A stretch of DNA of 8,839 nucleotides from JAISJU01 sp031555675 (GTDB lineage: Bacteria > Bacteroidota > Bacteroidia > Bacteroidales > Paludibacteraceae). This document shows positions 6,071-8,839 of this stretch, in pieces. The notes below the pieces were generated by a model. That model had not been told where the DNA came from and did no database searches. It saw only the letters and a program-made list of their open reading frames with translations. The DNA is taken from positions 1 to 8,839 of the forward strand of contig JAVBUB010000102.1 in assembly GCA_031555675.1 (NCBI GenBank), written 5' to 3'. How positions within the stretch are numbered: the stretch's first letter is position 1; every line of letters starts with the position of its first letter. The translations under genes and the position numbers were made by a program.

Positions 6071-6898
6071 ATGAAAAAAAAACTAATTGTATTGAGTGTG
6101 GCAGCGCTGATGTTGCCAGGATTGATGAACGCTCAAAAAGTAGATTGTAAAATAAAAGGTAGTGATACTTGTTTGCCTGTTTCACAAAAACTGGCAGAAA
6201 ATTACATTAATAAAAATAAAGGCTCTAATATCTCTGTAGTAGGAGGTGGAACCGGAGTAGGTTTTTCATCGCTTCTGGCTGGCACAACAGATATTGCGCA
6301 AGCATCGCGTAAAATAAAAATGGACGAAAAAATGAAGTTGCAAAATGCCGGTAAATCAGCAAAAGAAATCATCATCGCTTATGATGCACTAGCTGTAGTA
6401 GTAAATCCTGCGAACAAAGTAAGCAAATTAACACGTGAGCAACTCGAAGGCATTTTTACCGGAAAAATCACGAATTGGAAAGAAGTAGGTGGCGATGATA
6501 TGAAAATGATTGTTTACTCCCGTGAAACAAGTTCCGGAACTTACGAATTTTTCCGCGAACACGTACTGGATAAAAAGAACTTCGTTTCCTCTGCTTTGTT
6601 AATGCCGGCCACCGGAGCCATTATCCAATCTGTGAGCCAAACAAAAGGCGCTATTGGTTATGTAGGCTTGGCCTACCTGGAAAAAAGGGTAAAAGCGCTG
6701 GATGTTTCCTACGATGGAAAAACATACGTAAAGCCAACCATTGCTAACGCCAAAAACAAAACCTACCCTATTACACGTCCATTATATTACTATTATTTAA
6801 CCAATGACGAAACTAAAATAAATCCTTTTATCAAATACGCATTATCTACTGAAGGACAAAATGTTGTAATGGGAGAAGGATACGTACCTGTGAGATAA
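6071..6898 (+). CDS. pstS: Phosphate ABC transporter, periplasmic phosphate-binding protein PstS
   Basis: Binds phosphate in the periplasm and delivers it to the PstC-PstA permease. The N-terminus (KKK, a hydrophobic core to residue 19, NA|Q) is a signal peptide, with likely cleavage after Ala21 leaving Gln22 first. Family motifs are complete: GSDT (30-33) in the first phosphate-contact loop, GGGTGVGFSSLLAGTTDIAQASR (begins at 58) with the ligand Asp74, and SRETSSGTYEFF (150-161), which forms the second-lobe binding site. The segment ALAVVVNPAN...ITNWKEVGG (106-141) is the part echoed in PstC. At 275 residues it is a short PstS, as is common outside Proteobacteria. It is the first gene of the operon, with pstC 48 bp downstream. 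A Pho-box-like site lies in front, so induction by phosphate limitation is likely. Confidence 0.96.
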   Translation: MKKKLIVLSVAALMLPGLMNAQKVDCKIKGSDTCLPVSQKLAENYINKNKGSNISVVGGGTGVGFSSLLAGTTDIAQASRKIKMDEKMKLQNAGKSAKEIIIAYDALAVVVNPANKVSKLTREQLEGIFTGKITNWKEVGGDDMKMIVYSRETSSGTYEFFREHVLDKKNFVSSALLMPATGAIIQSVSQTKGAIGYVGLAYLEKRVKALDVSYDGKTYVKPTIANAKNKTYPITRPLYYYYLTNDETKINPFIKYALSTEGQNVVMGEGYVPVR

Positions 6899-6906
6899 AA
6901 AAGAGA

Positions 6907-6934
6907 AGCCCCTAAATCTCCTTGGGGGACTTTT
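6907..6934 (-). repeat. REP-like repeat copy 1, left arm before pstC
   Basis: AGCCCCTAAATCTCC followed by TTGGGGGACTTTT, 8 bp past the pstS stop. It is nearly the reverse complement of copy 2 at 6988-7016 (one substitution and two one-base length differences). It can also form a small hairpin alone (TCTCC with GGGGA). Confidence 0.85.
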
Positions 6935-6946
6935 AAAAACGAAAAG

Positions 6947-8200
6947 ATGAAAAAAATGAAAAAACGAACCAATACTTCCAATGAAAGAAAGTCCCCCAAG
7001 GGGGATTTAGGGAGCTGGTTTAGAAAATTTCTTGAAAAATGCACCGAAGGAGTTCTGTTTACGAGCAGTACAGTCACTACCATTACGGTGTTGTTTATTG
7101 TCTTTTTCCTGTTTAAATCGGGCATCGGACTGTTTAACGAACCGCCGGTAGAAGAGCATCATGCGCTGGTACTCAACCAAAACAATCCGGTTAAAGAATT
7201 AACTTCCGTACAAATTAAAGATATATTCAACCGCGACATTACCAATTGGAAAGAATTAGGCGGAAAAGACGAAGATATTAATATTTTCACTTTAAGCGAA
7301 ATAGGCGAATATTTTACAGAAAAAGAACTAGGCGAAAATTTTGAAAATATTACCCAGTGTGTCGGAAAATATATCAATGAGCATGAGAATGTTATCGCTT
7401 TTTTTGACAAAAAATTTTATCCGGCCGATTTTCAAGCACAATTCTTGTACACACCCAACATTTCGTTTGTCGACTTTTTTGCAGGTAAAGAATGGTATCC
7501 AACCATTGAACCGGCAGCCCAATTTGGCGTACTACCGCTTATTATGGGTACGCTTTGGGTTACTTTCTTTGCCATACTTATCGCTTTACCCATCGGATTA
7601 ATTACTGCCATATATCTGGCCGAAATAGTCGGAGAAAAAATACGCCAAACATTAAAGCCTTTGATTGAACTACTCGCCAGTATTCCATCTGTTGTTTACG
7701 GGTTCTTTGGACTCGTAGTATTGGTTCCTTTTATACAGGCCGCTTTTAATTTACCTGTTGGAGAAACAGCACTGGCGGGAAGTATCATTCTGGCTATGAT
7801 GGCCTTACCTACCATCATTACCATATCGGAAGATGCCTTGCGCACTACACCAATAGCGTTGAAAGAAGCCAGTCTGGGATTGGGTGCTTCGCACTGGCAA
7901 TCGATATTGCGGGTTAGCATTCCATATGCCAAATCGGGAATCATGGCTTCGTTCATACTGGGAGTTGGACGCGCTATCGGCGAAACCATGGCTGTGCTGA
8001 TGGTTACGGGAAACGCGGCGATAATACCTCACACCATACTGGAACCGGTAAGAACCATTCCGGCAACCATTGCCGCGGAATTAGGCGAAGCCCCTTTTGG
8101 AGGCACACACTTTAAAGCATTATTCGCATTAGGTATAATTTTGTTCCTTATCACATTTATATTTAACTCATTAGTAGGATTTGTAAAATCGAAAAAGTAA
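6947..8200 (+). CDS. pstC: Phosphate ABC transporter permease PstC with extra PstS-like periplasmic segment
   Basis: Inner-membrane permease subunit pairing with PstA. At 417 residues it is about 100 longer than E. coli PstC. Residues 1-36 are a basic tail, with 14-23 encoded by a REP-like repeat. Helix 1 is ~37-60. Residues ~72-160 form an added periplasmic segment similar to PstS 106-200: ALVLNQNNP, then LTSVQIKDIFNRDITNWKELGG (begins at 85). The standard PstC core starts at FFAGKEWYP (177-185) and FGVLPLIMGTLW (193-204). It includes ELLASIPSVVYGFFGL and the ABC-contacting EAA loop EASLGLGASHWQSILRVSIP (307-326), then GVGRAIGETMAVLMVTGN. The start is the ATG at 6947 (or 6956); no later Met precedes helix 1, so the repeat must be translated. 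There is no Shine-Dalgarno sequence. The core is certain; the role of the insert is unknown. Confidence 0.96.
   Translation: MKKMKKRTNTSNERKSPKGDLGSWFRKFLEKCTEGVLFTSSTVTTITVLFIVFFLFKSGIGLFNEPPVEEHHALVLNQNNPVKELTSVQIKDIFNRDITNWKELGGKDEDINIFTLSEIGEYFTEKELGENFENITQCVGKYINEHENVIAFFDKKFYPADFQAQFLYTPNISFVDFFAGKEWYPTIEPAAQFGVLPLIMGTLWVTFFAILIALPIGLITAIYLAEIVGEKIRQTLKPLIELLASIPSVVYGFFGLVVLVPFIQAAFNLPVGETALAGSIILAMMALPTIITISEDALRTTPIALKEASLGLGASHWQSILRVSIPYAKSGIMASFILGVGRAIGETMAVLMVTGNAAIIPHTILEPVRTIPATIAAELGEAPFGGTHFKALFALGIILFLITFIFNSLVGFVKSKK
6988..7016 (+). repeat. REP-like repeat copy 2, inside the pstC N-terminal codons
   Basis: AAAGTCCCCCAAGGGG continues with GATTTAGGGAGCT. It is inverted relative to copy 1 with 53 bp between them, so the pstC ATG lies in the loop of a potential long hairpin. 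It is read as RKSPKGDLGS in PstC. Confidence 0.87.
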
Positions 8201-8230
8201 AGCCCCCTAAATTCTCCCATAGGGGACTTA
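8201..8230 (-). repeat. REP-like repeat copy 3, left arm before pstA
   Basis: AGCCCCCTAAATTCTCC continues with CATAGGGGACTTA and begins immediately after the pstC stop codon. It shares the AGCCCC(C)TAAAT and GGACTT ends with copy 1 and is inverted relative to copy 4. It contains its own small hairpin. Confidence 0.82.
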
Positions 8231-8249
8231 AAAACAATATAGAAGAAAA

Positions 8250-8839
8250 ATGATAAAGAAAAATAATAAATCAAATGCCATTCAAAGTCCTCATAATGGA
8301 GGATTTAGGGGGGCTCACTCTAAAAAAATAAAGCAATTCTTAGCTTTCAACTTATTCCGGTTGGTTAGCGTCATGGTAGTAGGCATATTATTTCTGATTT
8401 TAGGATTTATATTAATACGCGGCATTTCGGTTATCAGTTGGGAGTTTCTGTTCTCGATGCCAAAAGACGGTATGACTGCCGGGGGAATTTTTCCTGCCAT
8501 TGTCGGAACACTCTGCCTGATAGTGGGTAGTATGGTATTCGCATTTCCCATAGGCGTATTGTCTGCCATATACATTCATGAATACTTAAAAGATTCGTGG
8601 TTCAAAAAATTTGTGGGTTCCATGACCAACAACCTGGCAGGAATTCCGTCGATTGTATTCGGTTTGTTCGGAATGGCTCTATTTGTACATACGTTGGGAT
8701 TCGGCGATTCCATCATAGCCGGTTCGCTCACATTGGGACTAATGGTATTACCTATTATTATCCGCACAACAGAAGAAGCACTCAAATCCGTAGACGACTC
8801 TTTGCGCACAGGAAGTTACGCGCTGGGAGCCACCAAACT
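8250..8839 (+). CDS. pstA: Phosphate ABC transporter permease PstA, 3' part beyond window
   Basis: The second permease subunit of the phosphate transporter. The frame is open to the window end (196 codons plus two bases). After a 35-residue basic tail comes helix 1 (about 38-57, VSVMVVGILFLILGF), then the PstA signature GGIFPAIVGTLCL (78-90), helix 2, NNLAGIPSIVFGLFGMALF (begins at 127), and TLGLMVLPIIIRTTEEALKSV (begins at 161). The window cuts the EAA loop just after TGSYALGATK. The ATG at 8250-8252 lies 49 bp after the pstC stop, with no Shine-Dalgarno sequence. The next in-frame Met is residue 41, within helix 1, so this start is favoured. Residues 11-22 (IQSPHNGGFRGA) are encoded by repeat copy 4. 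pstB and phoU are expected to follow. Confidence 0.95.
   Translation, partial: MIKKNNKSNAIQSPHNGGFRGAHSKKIKQFLAFNLFRLVSVMVVGILFLILGFILIRGISVISWEFLFSMPKDGMTAGGIFPAIVGTLCLIVGSMVFAFPIGVLSAIYIHEYLKDSWFKKFVGSMTNNLAGIPSIVFGLFGMALFVHTLGFGDSIIAGSLTLGLMVLPIIIRTTEEALKSVDDSLRTGSYALGATK
8284..8314 (+). repeat. REP-like repeat copy 4, inside the pstA N-terminal codons
   Basis: AAAGTCCTCATAATGGAGG continues with ATTTAGGGGGGCT. It is inverted relative to copy 3 with 53 bp between them, placing the pstA start codon in the loop. It contains an internal hairpin (TCCTC with GAGGA) and is translated as QSPHNGGFRGA, in a different frame from copy 2. Confidence 0.85.

Noticed and set aside
6907..8314. Four related repeats considered as a CRISPR array
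   Set aside because: They lie as two inverted pairs more than 1 kb apart, each arm is palindromic, and two are inside coding sequence; there are no regular spacers.
7159..8809. Minus-strand open frames opposite pstC and pstA
   Set aside because: The sense strand encodes intact permease motifs throughout, including the partial pstA that runs off the window, and the antisense products have no family features.

Overview
This window looks like a chromosomal segment of an AT-rich Bacteroidota bacterium, probably of the order Bacteroidales. Three lines of evidence support this. The promoter-like sites match the TTTG / TAnnTTTG pattern known for that phylum's primary sigma factor (clearest upstream of rplU, asnA and the lipoprotein gene). 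Start codons lack Shine-Dalgarno sequences. Protein details also fit, including a Bacteroidales-like AsnA, a lipoprotein with a short signal peptide and a signal peptide ending in NA|Q. No mobile element, CRISPR array or rRNA gene was seen. The assignment is an inference from sequence pattern and remembered family features; no database was searched.

Layout from left to right. Positions 1-987 (+) hold the 3' part of a SpxB-type pyruvate oxidase. It converges on serS (1194-2468, -) across a bidirectional terminator. The rplU-rpmA ribosomal protein operon (3262 down to 2666, -) has a well-formed promoter and a 17-bp terminator hairpin. An unrecognised small membrane protein (3484-3891, -) follows, its 3' end lying in a perfect 16-bp inverted repeat. 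Next comes asnA (4049-5086, -), ammonia-dependent asparagine synthetase, with a strong terminator. It is divergent from a tRNA-Arg(CCG) gene (5193-5266, +). A Rieske-fold-like lipoprotein (5333-5794, -) shares a bidirectional terminator with the tRNA. The right third is a phosphate-uptake operon, pstS-pstC-pstA (6071 to the window end, +), with pstA cut by the edge. pstB and phoU would be expected beyond it.

The pst genes should act together: periplasmic PstS binds phosphate and the PstC/PstA permease pair moves it inward. A Pho-box-like direct repeat lies about 45 bp before pstS. Two things stand out. PstC has an extra periplasmic segment of roughly 90 residues that resembles part of PstS but lacks the phosphate-binding SRETSSGT loop. 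The pstS-pstC and pstC-pstA junctions each carry an inverted pair of GC-rich REP-like repeats that surround the start codon, and the right arm of each pair is translated into the N-terminal tail of the permease.

The other notable observation is in the tRNA-Arg gene. Its otherwise regular cloverleaf has U19 and A56 in place of the nearly universal G19-C56 tertiary pair, a double change that keeps base pairing.
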